In this document: positions 27,405-35,579 of the stretch, one piece after another
Layout of the letters: every line of letters starts with the position of its first letter
Numbering within the stretch: the stretch's first letter is position 1
Assembly (NCBI GenBank): GCA_025559845.1
Contig: CP048470.1
Span: 162,001 to 226,000, forward strand
Source of the DNA: Agrobacterium tumefaciens
GTDB lineage: Bacteria > Pseudomonadota > Alphaproteobacteria > Rhizobiales > Rhizobiaceae
DNA: 64,000 bases
Direction: 5' to 3'
The notes under the pieces: model-generated
What the model was told of the DNA's origin: nothing
What the model saw: the letters and a program-made list of their open reading frames with translations, nothing else
Databases searched by the model: none
Made by a program: the position numbers and the translations under genes

Positions 27405-28664
27405 TTATTTGGATGCCAAAAACTTCTGTTGCGCCTTGGTCATGTAGTCTGCCCACTGTTTGGCGAGGTCTTCAGGCGTGATATCGCCAAGCAGTGCTTC
27501 CTGTGACGTCTTGATCACGAGCGAATCCTTGAAGAAGGCAAACTCCTCCAGATAGGTCGGCATCGTGGTCGGCACGGCATTCTTGTCAGCAAGCTCATCG
27601 AACCAGCCCTTGAACTGTTCGCTCGCATAGAAAGGATCCTTTTCAGCCGACTTGTGCACTGGCAGAGCACCCGTCTTCTTGTTCCACTCGATATTGCCTT
27701 CCGGCCCTTCGAGGGTTTCGATCAGCTTCCAGGACAAGTCCTTGTTCTCGGATTTGGCCATCATTGACCAGCCCGCAAAACCAATCGTCGGGAACGTCTT
27801 TCCGTCTGGGCCCTTCGGCATGGTCATCACACCGAAGTCCTCCGCCTTCATGCGCTGAGCAATTGCGATCAGTGCGTCAGGATCCTGATCGAGGAATGCG
27901 CAGGTGCCAGAGTAAAAACCGGCGACAATCTCGTTGAAGCCCCAGTTTACGCTGTCCTTTGGAGCATAACCGTTCTTGTAAAGATCAACCACATAGGTGA
28001 GACCCTTTACCCAGCCTGGGCTGTCGAAGGTCGACGTTCCATCCTTGGTAAAGAACTCATTGGAGCCAGCCATCGACGCGCCGAACATCACCCAACCGTT
28101 CAGTCCACCCGGTCCACCGCGCATGCAGTATCCGTATTTGCCTGGCAGGGCGGCAACCTTCTTCGACGCGTCGGCAAATTCGTCCAGCGTCTTCGGCGGC
28201 TCTTTCACACCGGCCTGCTCCAGGAGTTTCTTGTTGTAGAACATGGCCCTCAGATAAAATCCGTAGGGCAACATGTAGGCCGTGTCCTTTACGTCGCGGC
28301 CAAGCTCAAGTGTCCGGTCACTGAGGCCCGGCGTATGCTTCCATTTGGCGAGGTAAGGCTCCAGGCTTTCGAGCATGCCATTGTTGGCGTAGAGCGACAG
28401 CCAGGTATCGGGCATTTCCATGACATCCGGGACATCTCCGGCTGACACCATGGTTGCGAATTTCTGGAAGGCTTCGCTCCAGGGCAAGGAGATGATTTCG
28501 ACCTTTGTCCCCGGATTGGCGGTTTCAAATTTCGAAACGATGCCTTTGAGCGTTTCCGTGCGCTCCGGGCTTGTAATGACCTCAACTAGTTTCAAGGTCG
28601 TGTCCGCCATAGCCGTTCCGGCCATCATGGCGGTGAAGAGTGCTGCGGTTACCAGTTTTTTCAT
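27405..28664 (-). CDS. Sugar ABC transporter periplasmic binding protein (family 1)
   Basis: A 419-residue secreted receptor with a signal peptide ending at 'MAGTAMA' (about residue 20) and a MalE-class body ('LKGIVSKFETANPGTKVEI'). The ATG at 28664 has GGGGAG ahead and begins the signal peptide; the upstream in-frame stretch is not supported. It lies 37 bases after a PLP-dependent lyase gene. The ligand is unknown: the class usually binds sugars, but its neighbours suggest a compound carrying a sulfur or amino group. Confidence 0.92.
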   Translation of the reverse strand: MKKLVTAALFTAMMAGTAMADTTLKLVEVITSPERTETLKGIVSKFETANPGTKVEIISLPWSEAFQKFATMVSAGDVPDVMEMPDTWLSLYANNGMLESLEPYLAKWKHTPGLSDRTLELGRDVKDTAYMLPYGFYLRAMFYNKKLLEQAGVKEPPKTLDEFADASKKVAALPGKYGYCMRGGPGGLNGWVMFGASMAGSNEFFTKDGTSTFDSPGWVKGLTYVVDLYKNGYAPKDSVNWGFNEIVAGFYSGTCAFLDQDPDALIAIAQRMKAEDFGVMTMPKGPDGKTFPTIGFAGWSMMAKSENKDLSWKLIETLEGPEGNIEWNKKTGALPVHKSAEKDPFYASEQFKGWFDELADKNAVPTTMPTYLEEFAFFKDSLVIKTSQEALLGDITPEDLAKQWADYMTKAQQKFLASK

Positions 28665-28701
28665 GTTGTTCTCCCCTTTTGTCGTCAGTTTCAAGAAGCG
28701 G

Positions 28702-29874
28702 TCAGGCGGCTGAAGCCTCCTTGATCGCCGGTTCAAGGTCCTTCCAGAGCGCCTCGGTGCCTTCGAGCCCGACATGCAGGCGCACCGAACGTTCGCTGAT
28801 GCCGAACGTGTGGGCAGAGTTTGGCTGCGCCTTCTGTTCGAGCACCACTTCACCGGGGACGATCAGGCTTTCGTGTCCTCCCCAGGAAACACCGAGTTTG
28901 AAAAGCTTGAGCTGGTTCGCAAAAGCGCGCACATCAACTCCAGGCTTGAAGATGAAAGAAAACAGACCCGACGTTCCGTTGAGGCCGGGCGGCAGACGGT
29001 TGGCGAGGCCTGGATGGCAAACCGTTTCAACCACATCGAGCGCCTGCAAGCGGTTGGCAATTTCGAGTGCCGATTCTTGATGCGCCTTCATGCGGATAGG
29101 CAGTGTGCGCAGCCCTCGGATGAGGAGCCAAGCATCGAATGGTGACATCTTGCCACCGAGATAGGGGTAGGTTTCGGCACGAATGCGATCAATCATTGCC
29201 TTGGAGCCTGCAACCACACCGGAGACGACATCGCTATGGCCGCCAAGATATTTCGACGCCGAATGCAGAACGAGGTCGACGCCGAGCGAGATCGGTTTTT
29301 GGAAGATAGGGCTCGCCCATGAGTTGTCGATGACGGTTATAGCGCCGTGACGGCGTGCGATGGCCGCAAGTGCGCCGACATCATGCGCTTCCATAACCCA
29401 GCTTGTCGGACTTTCCATGTAAAAGAGTTTTACGCCGGGCATCGCTTTTTCAACGGCAGCCTCATCGCGACCATCAACATAGACGACCTCGATATTCATG
29501 CGCTTCATGTAGGTGCCGAAAAGACGGAACGCATCGGGGTAAACATGGCGAACCGCCACGATGCGATCACCCGGGGACACAAACGACAGAACGGTCGACG
29601 AAATGGCCGACATGCCACTTGCAAAACCGAGCGCATCCTCCGCACCTTCAAGCTTGGCGAGCATTTCCTCAAACAAACGGACGGTCGGATTAAGACCACG
29701 CGTGTAGACGGGACGCGTCTTTTCACCGCGATAGGTCGAGACCATCTCATCATAGCTGGAGAAGGTGAATAGCGACGTCTGCACGAGCGGTGGCACCACG
29801 GCTTCGAAAGCATGGGTCTCATCGTGTGCAACGATCAGGGAGGCGGGATCAAAGAGATCGTTGCCTTGGCTCAT
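28702..29874 (-). CDS. PLP-dependent enzyme of the Cys/Met metabolism family (cystathionine lyase/synthase type)
   Basis: A 390-residue fold-type I enzyme. Visible features are the N-terminal 'RPVYTRGLNPTVRLFEEMLAKLEGAE', the 'ASGMSA' loop (86-91), and the PLP lysine K208 in 'SASKYLGGHSD'. The family makes or splits C-S or C-C bonds of cysteine, homocysteine and methionine derivatives by beta- or gamma-elimination. Its start overlaps the GntR gene stop (ATGA), and a sugar-type ABC importer follows in the same operon. That suggests an imported conjugate as substrate; the exact reaction cannot be assigned. Confidence 0.85.
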   Translation of the reverse strand: MSQGNDLFDPASLIVAHDETHAFEAVVPPLVQTSLFTFSSYDEMVSTYRGEKTRPVYTRGLNPTVRLFEEMLAKLEGAEDALGFASGMSAISSTVLSFVSPGDRIVAVRHVYPDAFRLFGTYMKRMNIEVVYVDGRDEAAVEKAMPGVKLFYMESPTSWVMEAHDVGALAAIARRHGAITVIDNSWASPIFQKPISLGVDLVLHSASKYLGGHSDVVSGVVAGSKAMIDRIRAETYPYLGGKMSPFDAWLLIRGLRTLPIRMKAHQESALEIANRLQALDVVETVCHPGLANRLPPGLNGTSGLFSFIFKPGVDVRAFANQLKLFKLGVSWGGHESLIVPGEVVLEQKAQPNSAHTFGISERSVRLHVGLEGTEALWKDLEPAIKEASAA

Positions 29875-30590
29875 TTCGACATGTCCTTGATATCTTCCTC
29901 GACCACGGCGAGGATTTTAAGTGTTTCTTCGCGGGCAGCATCAGCATTGCCAGACGCGATTGCGTTAAAAAGCGTCCGGTGGAACGGAAAGGATCGCCCT
30001 GCGAAATCCGGACGATCAAAAGGCTTTGACCAGAAGCGTTCGAACCCTTCACGCATCTGCTCAAGTAGCTGTTTGAAAAGTGGGTTATGCGTGGCGTCAT
30101 AAATCGAAAGGTGGAAGGCAAGGTCTGCTTTGCCGGACGTTCCTTCCGCAAGATGGACCCGTTCCATCTCGTCGAGCCGCGCTTCCATCGTTGTGATATC
30201 ATCAGCCGTGCGCCGGCGCGCCGCTGCCATTGAGGCTTCGACCTCGATGCCGCGCCGAACCTCGAGGGTCATCAGCAGGGCATCACGGAGGCTTTCGGCC
30301 TCAATCGAAATTGGCATATGCACGGTGGCCGCAGAGATCGGCTTGAGCAGGTAATTGCCGCTACCCTTACGGCTATCGATGACACCCAGTGCCTGGAATT
30401 TACGAATTACTTCACGGATTGTGGAACGACCTACACCAAGTGCTGCCATCAATTCTCGTTCGGCTGGAAGCCGATCGCCGGCTTTAAGATCAGCCCGCTC
30501 GACATAATCGGAAAGGGCAGCTTCGACCTGGCGCACACGGTCGCTCGGCGGTATCGGCTGCATCAATTCCCGGCTGCTGGTCCTGTCCAA
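29871..30590 (-). CDS. GntR-family regulator, FadR/FCD subgroup
   Basis: A 239-residue protein with a winged helix ('RLPAERELMAALGVGRSTIR', about 42-61) and a C-terminal FCD domain ('LAFHLSIYDATHNPLFKQLL'). The start is most likely a TTG at 30590 with AAGGAG directly ahead of it; the nearest ATG, at 30563, has no comparable site. It is the first gene of its operon, so it probably represses itself along with the PLP enzyme and importer. It is a paralog, not a copy, of the regulator at 10945. Confidence 0.87.
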   Translation of the reverse strand: MDRTSSRELMQPIPPSDRVRQVEAALSDYVERADLKAGDRLPAERELMAALGVGRSTIREVIRKFQALGVIDSRKGSGNYLLKPISAATVHMPISIEAESLRDALLMTLEVRRGIEVEASMAAARRRTADDITTMEARLDEMERVHLAEGTSGKADLAFHLSIYDATHNPLFKQLLEQMREGFERFWSKPFDRPDFAGRSFPFHRTLFNAIASGNADAAREETLKILAVVEEDIKDMSK

Positions 30591-30865
30591 GACGACTCCT
30601 TAAATTGGTCTGACATCTTACCATTTCAAACAGAAAATCGGTTGTCAACTGGCAAGACTGATGCATTAAGCAACTCTGGCTCGGCCCAAAACTCGGGTTT
30701 CGTGTCCCGAAAGGAAGTCTCACGTGCCACAAAGCGATTTCGGTGTTGGTTTGCACGCAGAACTGATCCGGTTAAGCGCATAATTTCCATTGAGAATTGA
30801 GCCATGTGAACCTTCCCCCCAACGCGGAGAGCGACGGGGGCAACGGGGCAACGGAGTGATCCACA
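30591..30865. other. Control region of the GntR/PLP/ABC operon; no gene seen
   Basis: 275 bases ahead of the TTG start at 30590. A TTGACA lies on the minus strand at 30644-30649 without a clear -10 at the right distance. The segment TTGGTCTGACATC (about 30605-30617) has weak symmetry that could be part of a GntR site. Nothing else was recognised before the istA remnant begins. Confidence 0.3.
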
Positions 30866-31143
30866 TGGGACTTTCAAATGTCATCCGTCGGATGGCGCTG
30901 CGTGAGAAGCAGTCGATTTTCCGACAAACTGGCGGCCTGGCTGAATACAGAGGCCGGAATGTCGCGCAAGCAGCGACGAAGACCGAAGCAGGTTCTTGCC
31001 GGTCCGGTGGCTCTCGGCTTTACCGGCTTTTATGGTCGGGTTGCCGCCTTTGCCCGTGATTGGCGAGCGAACGACAGCGTTAGCAGCAGACGACGGGCCG
31101 CGGCATATTCGTTCCGCTGTCCTTCCGCGCCCATTCGCTCGAA
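30866..31143 (+). pseudogene. Decayed IS21-family transposase (istA) fragment
   Basis: Three reading frames carry pieces of one IstA protein in order. First comes 'VIRRMALREKQSI' (about 30881-30919). In another frame follow 'KLAAWLNTEAGMSRKQRR', '-KQV-' and 'VALGFTGFYGRVAAFARDW' (about 30926-31066). In a third frame comes 'QTTGRGIFVPLSFR' (about 31090-31131). These match the N-terminal third of IS21 transposases. The join after the first piece lacks about 25 residues, and the rest of istA and all of istB are gone. It is an old insertion scar with no coding capacity. Confidence 0.7.
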
Positions 31144-31392
31144 ATTTAACGACTTTCAAAATCTCAACGTAATCACCGCCACCTATAATTGTGACCTGAT
31201 TGATTTTTCACTTTTGGTCATCGCGTCTCCGGCGGCCGCCTTCCTTGCGGGAGGCGCATATTCTCTGGTTCCACGTGAATTGTATGATCCCGAATGCAAT
31301 ATCAAAGGCAACAATCATTCGTACTGAATTGGCGAGCGGTGGTTCTGTTCCGAAGCAGAGCGCGCGAGCGCTGGTTGGAGGAAAGCGTCGAG

Positions 31393-31854
31393 ATGATAGT
31401 CACAAGGGGCACGATATTGCGAAGGGTCATTGGGTTCTTTTGTTTTATGGCAATAGCGTTTGGCGCTTTAACCCAAGTGAGGGCTGACCAGTCTCATTTT
31501 ACAGGGAGCTGGCAACAGATCGTTTCAAATGCAGGGCAATGCGACCGTTGCCAGATTGCCATCGAGCAGCAAGGCTCTGTGTTGCGAATAACGTCAAGTA
31601 ATGGCTGGTTTGCTGTTGTTGATGTCGATCAGAGCGGAGCCTCTGAGACAGTGAGTGGTATAGGGCGATGGAAACCCGGGCATGGAGGCGTTTACAGCAG
31701 CGCGCCATTTACTGTTGATTTCACAATGACGGATGGACAGCTTTATATGAACATGAGCGTCCCGGACGCAGACAAGCGTACCCGTGTCATCAAGGCGATT
31801 TTTGATAAATTGCCACCAACCAACAGTGACCGTAGCCCGTCGATCAAGGCCTAA
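31393..31854 (+). CDS. Secreted hypothetical protein
   Basis: A 153-residue protein of unknown function. The start at 31393 (GGAGG about 11 bases ahead) gives a signal peptide with a hydrophobic core ('VIGFFCFMAIAFGALT') and likely cleavage near 'VRA'. The mature part has one CxxC pair ('CDRC') and beta-rich character ('FTGSWQQIVS', 'GSVLRITSSNGW'). It lies just after the istA remnant and has no obvious partners. A periplasmic or lipocalin-like role is possible but not supported. Confidence 0.6.
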   Translation: MIVTRGTILRRVIGFFCFMAIAFGALTQVRADQSHFTGSWQQIVSNAGQCDRCQIAIEQQGSVLRITSSNGWFAVVDVDQSGASETVSGIGRWKPGHGGVYSSAPFTVDFTMTDGQLYMNMSVPDADKRTRVIKAIFDKLPPTNSDRSPSIKA

Positions 31855-32181
31855 TGATCGGCCGTTAAATTGGCATTGTTTCACGGTTTCCTCCAACAGA
31901 CCAAGCCTCAACCGGCGGTGAGTAAGAACCACGTTGGTGAGGATTTTCACCTACGCAGCGAGTTCAAACCGCGCTGGCAGACCAGCCCAACCCATTGGAA
32001 AAGAGGGATATCCAGCCACTCGGTCAAACCACGGCTTCGTTGGGCGAGCCCGGTTCCTATTAAACATCGCCTGCGGAAGAAATGGATCAGAAGAAAAACT
32101 ATCTGGTGGGGATCGTGGTGCCTCGGAACCGAACGACCCACTATCCGTTTTGCCTTGAAAGGATTTCTCGGGAGAAAGGTC
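31855..32181. other. 327-base stretch without a recognised gene
   Basis: Both strands have open frames, but none has a ribosome site and a family-like sequence together. A segment around 31960-31980 read on the minus strand resembles a T-arm (GGTTTGAACTC) but has no acceptor or anticodon arm. No terminator hairpin was found after the preceding gene. Confidence 0.4.
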
Positions 32182-32496
32182 ATGAAACTCAAGCTGGTTC
32201 TGAGCACAATAATCGGCCTCACCTGCGCGGCAAATATAGCCGAAGCACGGAACGACTGGCACCTTTACGGCGCGGTCCACGTTGCCGGTGATCCCGTACT
32301 TGAGACGGCTTATCGAAACGCGCTTTATCAGTGCGGTTACGACGGGCATCCTTCACCCACTCGCTTCGGCGCTTATAACAACCCGAATGCCTCTCCAGAA
32401 ATGCGCATCTGCCTGTCCCGCATGGGGTTCATCCTGGAATATGGTGAGCCCTTCGCCTACCCTGTTCGTAAAGTGGTTTACCACTCCACATATTGA
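32182..32496 (+). CDS. Small secreted hypothetical protein
   Basis: A 104-residue protein with a clear signal peptide (residues 1-22, 'LVLSTIIGLTCAANIAEA') and two cysteines in the mature part ('YQCGYDGH', 'MRICLSRMGF') that could form a disulfide. GGGAGAAAGG precedes the ATG at 32182. An upstream open extension to 31870 is not supported. No family is recognised. Confidence 0.6.
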   Translation: MKLKLVLSTIIGLTCAANIAEARNDWHLYGAVHVAGDPVLETAYRNALYQCGYDGHPSPTRFGAYNNPNASPEMRICLSRMGFILEYGEPFAYPVRKVVYHSTY

Positions 32497-32675
32497 TCCC
32501 CGGATCACATAGGGTGGCTGCGTTTGAAGTGAAATGGTCCTGGCGACAGGCTGGCGTCGACGCATACGACAGCAACGGAGTCCTCATCCCTGAAGCCAGT
32601 CTGATGTGCTGAGCGCTGCTGCATATTGAAAATTGTGCCGGGAGTGCCGACCTACAGGATAGCCTGGAGGTCAAG

Positions 32676-33065
32676 ATGTTTTATGTTTCCCTAGCACTAT
32701 GCGCTGTCGTCACGGCATTTTTTGTTTGCCGATACTATGCCGCAAAGACACTCCTTGTCGAAAAAGATATCGAGAAAGCTATCGCGCGCAAACTTGCGTC
32801 GAGCGGGATAAAGCTTGAGCTGGCAAATGTCCAAGAGGAAAACGCCGTAATGCGGAACCTCTTGCTTGACCTTCTCGAGAACGAAGCAGCGTTACCGATC
32901 AAGCAATCCACTGTGTCTAGGGATGAGTTCGTTCGCATGAAAACAGCCAAGATCCAGCGGTACCGCGAGATTTTGGCAGAAAGTGCACATGTTTTGCGAC
33001 AGAGCCAGGCCAGCCATGTTGCCCAGCCCTCCAGTTCGATCAATTCCGACGATCGCAGCCCATGA
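32676..33065 (+). CDS. Hypothetical protein with one membrane helix and a coiled-coil-like region
   Basis: A 129-residue protein. The N-terminal helix (residues 2-20) is hydrophobic and followed by a charged, heptad-like segment (about 28-70, rich in E, K and L), so it is probably anchored in the inner membrane with a cytoplasmic helical part. The ribosome site is GGAGG. It is an orphan with no recognised domain. Confidence 0.6.
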   Translation: MFYVSLALCAVVTAFFVCRYYAAKTLLVEKDIEKAIARKLASSGIKLELANVQEENAVMRNLLLDLLENEAALPIKQSTVSRDEFVRMKTAKIQRYREILAESAHVLRQSQASHVAQPSSSINSDDRSP

Positions 33066-33276
33066 ATTTTAGCGGATATTGCGGTGTCGTAGACTGGTCA
33101 AGATGCAGGTCCCAAAGGCACCTAGGTTGCAATGGAGACATCATTCGGCGCCGATAGGTGGAGCCCAATATGAGCGAATAGGATCAATAACGCAGAAGAA
33201 CGCAACCTCAGCTGCCTTCGAAACGAAGGCAACTGAAATCGTTCCTCTTTGCCCATCGCATTTGCAGATACATCGT

Positions 33277-35217
33277 TCAGAAAGTTCTGATGATCTTGCC
33301 CACTTTTGCTGTAAAATCGTCTAGAATTTTTCGCTGTTCAACCCGCTGCCCCTCGATTGAAGTGAGCTTGTCTTCCAGAAGGTTCAGCTGCTTGTCGAAG
33401 CGATTTTTCGTATCGCCGTCTCCAACAGCCTGCAGATTTTCGCGAACCCTCGCCTGCTCCTGCGATGCCCGGTCGTAGTCCTGATCGAGAACCTGCAGTC
33501 TCAGTTGAGCGTCATTCTCGCTCCGGCGCGCATCTGCCAGTTCTATGAGCTTTGCCTTCGTCTCGTCATCGACAGCAGCCTCTTGCCAGGCGACCAAAGT
33601 GAACGCGTCCGCGTCGACGAGCGAAATGGTTTCATCGTTGATCAATTCAAACCGTGTTGAGACAGTCTTCGTCTCGGCGGCTTTCAGTTTTGTCTTTATT
33701 CGATAATCACTGACGGTTGGATCATCCTGTCCCTCGGCCTTAAACGTCCAGCCGCTCCGTTTTGGAACCTCAATCACGACGGTACGCTCGCCATCCTGAG
33801 CGCCCGTGATAGTGTAGGTCGCCTCTTCAACGGTTGATGACTTTGCGTGCATCATGCCATCGATGACCTTGAGATTGACGATGTTCTGGCTGGTCTTAAC
33901 CGCTGGGTCTACATTCACCTTCTGATCGACCGCAAAGCTCACCGATTGTTTTTCGTCCCTTGGCAGTCCATTTATTTGCGCGTCACCGACATATCCGACA
34001 CTTTCATCATAAACAGTCATGATGCCGGGCGGCAGACTGATCCCGGCATTATTTTCAATCAGTGCAGCCGCTACCGGGTGGTCACTCACCATCCCGGCTC
34101 GAAAAAGTGAGACCATTTCAGCCTTCACTCCCTGATCAATGATCGGAACCGAAATAGTGTCACCATTCTTGACGTCGTAGGTGCCATTCAAAGCGAATGT
34201 GGACGTAACATCCTGTTCGGCAACGCTCGCTTCTTGACCCGCAGCCATTGCGAAAGGAGCTGGCGCGGCCTCACCAGCCATTGCATCTGCCGCGGGCGAG
34301 GAAAGGAGATTTGAAATCTCAAAGTTTTGTCTAGCCATCATTGGTTTCGCCATTACTCCGCGCGGAAGTCTGGCTGCCGCCGTATCAACTGGCACTTCGG
34401 TGCGGTCACGCATGAAGTGTCGATGAAGCGCTTGCTTGAGGGTGACCGGCTTTCCGGAAGAAAGTGTCACGCCGACACCGTTCCAATCTTCTCCTGACGC
34501 ATTTTCGAATACTGCCCAGGCCTGGAGGCGGACTTCGCCATCCTTGCTCGTTACAAGGCGGTATGAAGTCTTCCAGATCGGAGCTGGTACGACATATGAG
34601 ATATCAACGTCCCGGGAAGCAGCGCCATCGAGCTTCAGCGTTACAGTGCGCGCTCCATCTGTATTACCTTTTGCAATCACATCCATCGCGGTCTTGAGTT
34701 TGGCTCTGACAGAAGTGTCCAGAATTTCAACCTTTGTGCCCGGCAGCGGAACCATCGCAACTTCGCCGTTGTCCATCATCAGGGATAACTGCCAGCTTTT
34801 GGATGTTTTTTCATCTTCGCTGGCCGTAACACCAAGAATGACGCCATCTTTATCCCCTGCCCTGACCCGTGCTCCCTTGATCGCATCCAGTAGCTTGGGC
34901 ATTGAGGTAAGGTCAGACGCTTTGAACGGCAGTGTGCGGAAAGTCTCTTCAAGCGGGTTGGGTCCAGCAAGTGACAGGTTCTTGACCCTACCTTCCTTAT
35001 CCCGGACAACGAGGCTCTTAAGAACATCATCGATCTGATCGAGCGGCACCTCGATGGTGACCTCGGAATCCTGACCAACTTCAGCAGACCTGACAATTTC
35101 GGCTAGCCCGCCGGAAGACAGCGTTACGGATTTTACGGGGCCGTTGACGGCAGCAGACGCTGTTGTTGCGATGAGTGTGAAGAAGAGAGCTGGTAGAACG
35201 CGCTTGGTTTTGGTCAT
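33277..35217 (-). CDS. Exported DUF4139-family protein
   Basis: A 646-residue protein with a signal peptide (about 1-22, 'ALFFTLIATTASA'), a beta-rich body, and a C-terminal charged coiled-coil segment (about 560-640, 'LRLQVLDQDYDRASQEQARVR' region). The section 'DISYVVPAPIWKTSYRLV' is the hallmark of DUF4139 proteins, which also include the MuiA-type mucoidy inhibitors. The biochemical role of the family is unknown. It stands alone, with GGGAG before the ATG and more than 200 bases free on each side. Confidence 0.75.
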   Translation of the reverse strand: MTKTKRVLPALFFTLIATTASAAVNGPVKSVTLSSGGLAEIVRSAEVGQDSEVTIEVPLDQIDDVLKSLVVRDKEGRVKNLSLAGPNPLEETFRTLPFKASDLTSMPKLLDAIKGARVRAGDKDGVILGVTASEDEKTSKSWQLSLMMDNGEVAMVPLPGTKVEILDTSVRAKLKTAMDVIAKGNTDGARTVTLKLDGAASRDVDISYVVPAPIWKTSYRLVTSKDGEVRLQAWAVFENASGEDWNGVGVTLSSGKPVTLKQALHRHFMRDRTEVPVDTAAARLPRGVMAKPMMARQNFEISNLLSSPAADAMAGEAAPAPFAMAAGQEASVAEQDVTSTFALNGTYDVKNGDTISVPIIDQGVKAEMVSLFRAGMVSDHPVAAALIENNAGISLPPGIMTVYDESVGYVGDAQINGLPRDEKQSVSFAVDQKVNVDPAVKTSQNIVNLKVIDGMMHAKSSTVEEATYTITGAQDGERTVVIEVPKRSGWTFKAEGQDDPTVSDYRIKTKLKAAETKTVSTRFELINDETISLVDADAFTLVAWQEAAVDDETKAKLIELADARRSENDAQLRLQVLDQDYDRASQEQARVRENLQAVGDGDTKNRFDKQLNLLEDKLTSIEGQRVEQRKILDDFTAKVGKIIRTF

Positions 35218-35579
35218 AAAAACTCCCTGGCCGGTTCATGGCGGAGCGCCAAACAACCTCCGACTGCAATTTTTCGACTATCATCACCGTTTTAGCGTAA
35301 TTTGAGGCGGAGGTGGCGTAGACGAGATTGGCCCACTTATGCCGAGTTCGTATCCGTCACGCTTTCGCCCTTACCCCACCGATTGCCTTTCAAAGGCCTA
35401 GCTTTCGCCAGATGGACCGCATTTGCGGAGACATGCCTTTACTTGCGGCATTACGGAGCAAAGACTACCAAAAGCAGCTTAGGCATCGAAATTACTACTG
35501 AAATTACCGACGTTATGGAGCAAATGCCACATGCGACAGGCCGCGCGCTAGTAGTGGCAATGGCCCCAGGTTGCCGCCT
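35218..35579. other. 362-base stretch without a recognised gene
   Basis: It lies upstream of the DUF4139 gene and downstream of the AAA ATPase gene. There is a short direct repeat (GAAATTAC twice, 12 bases apart, near 35490). No reading frame on either strand has both a ribosome site and recognisable protein features. Confidence 0.4.

Noticed and set aside
30318-30800. Open frame of 160 codons on the plus strand over the GntR start
   Set aside because: It is antisense to the well-supported GntR N-terminus and has no family features.
31940-31985. Possible tRNA on the minus strand (T-arm-like GGTTTGAACTC)
   Set aside because: Only a 5-bp stem with an 11-nt loop can be formed; no anticodon arm, D arm or acceptor stem is found around it.
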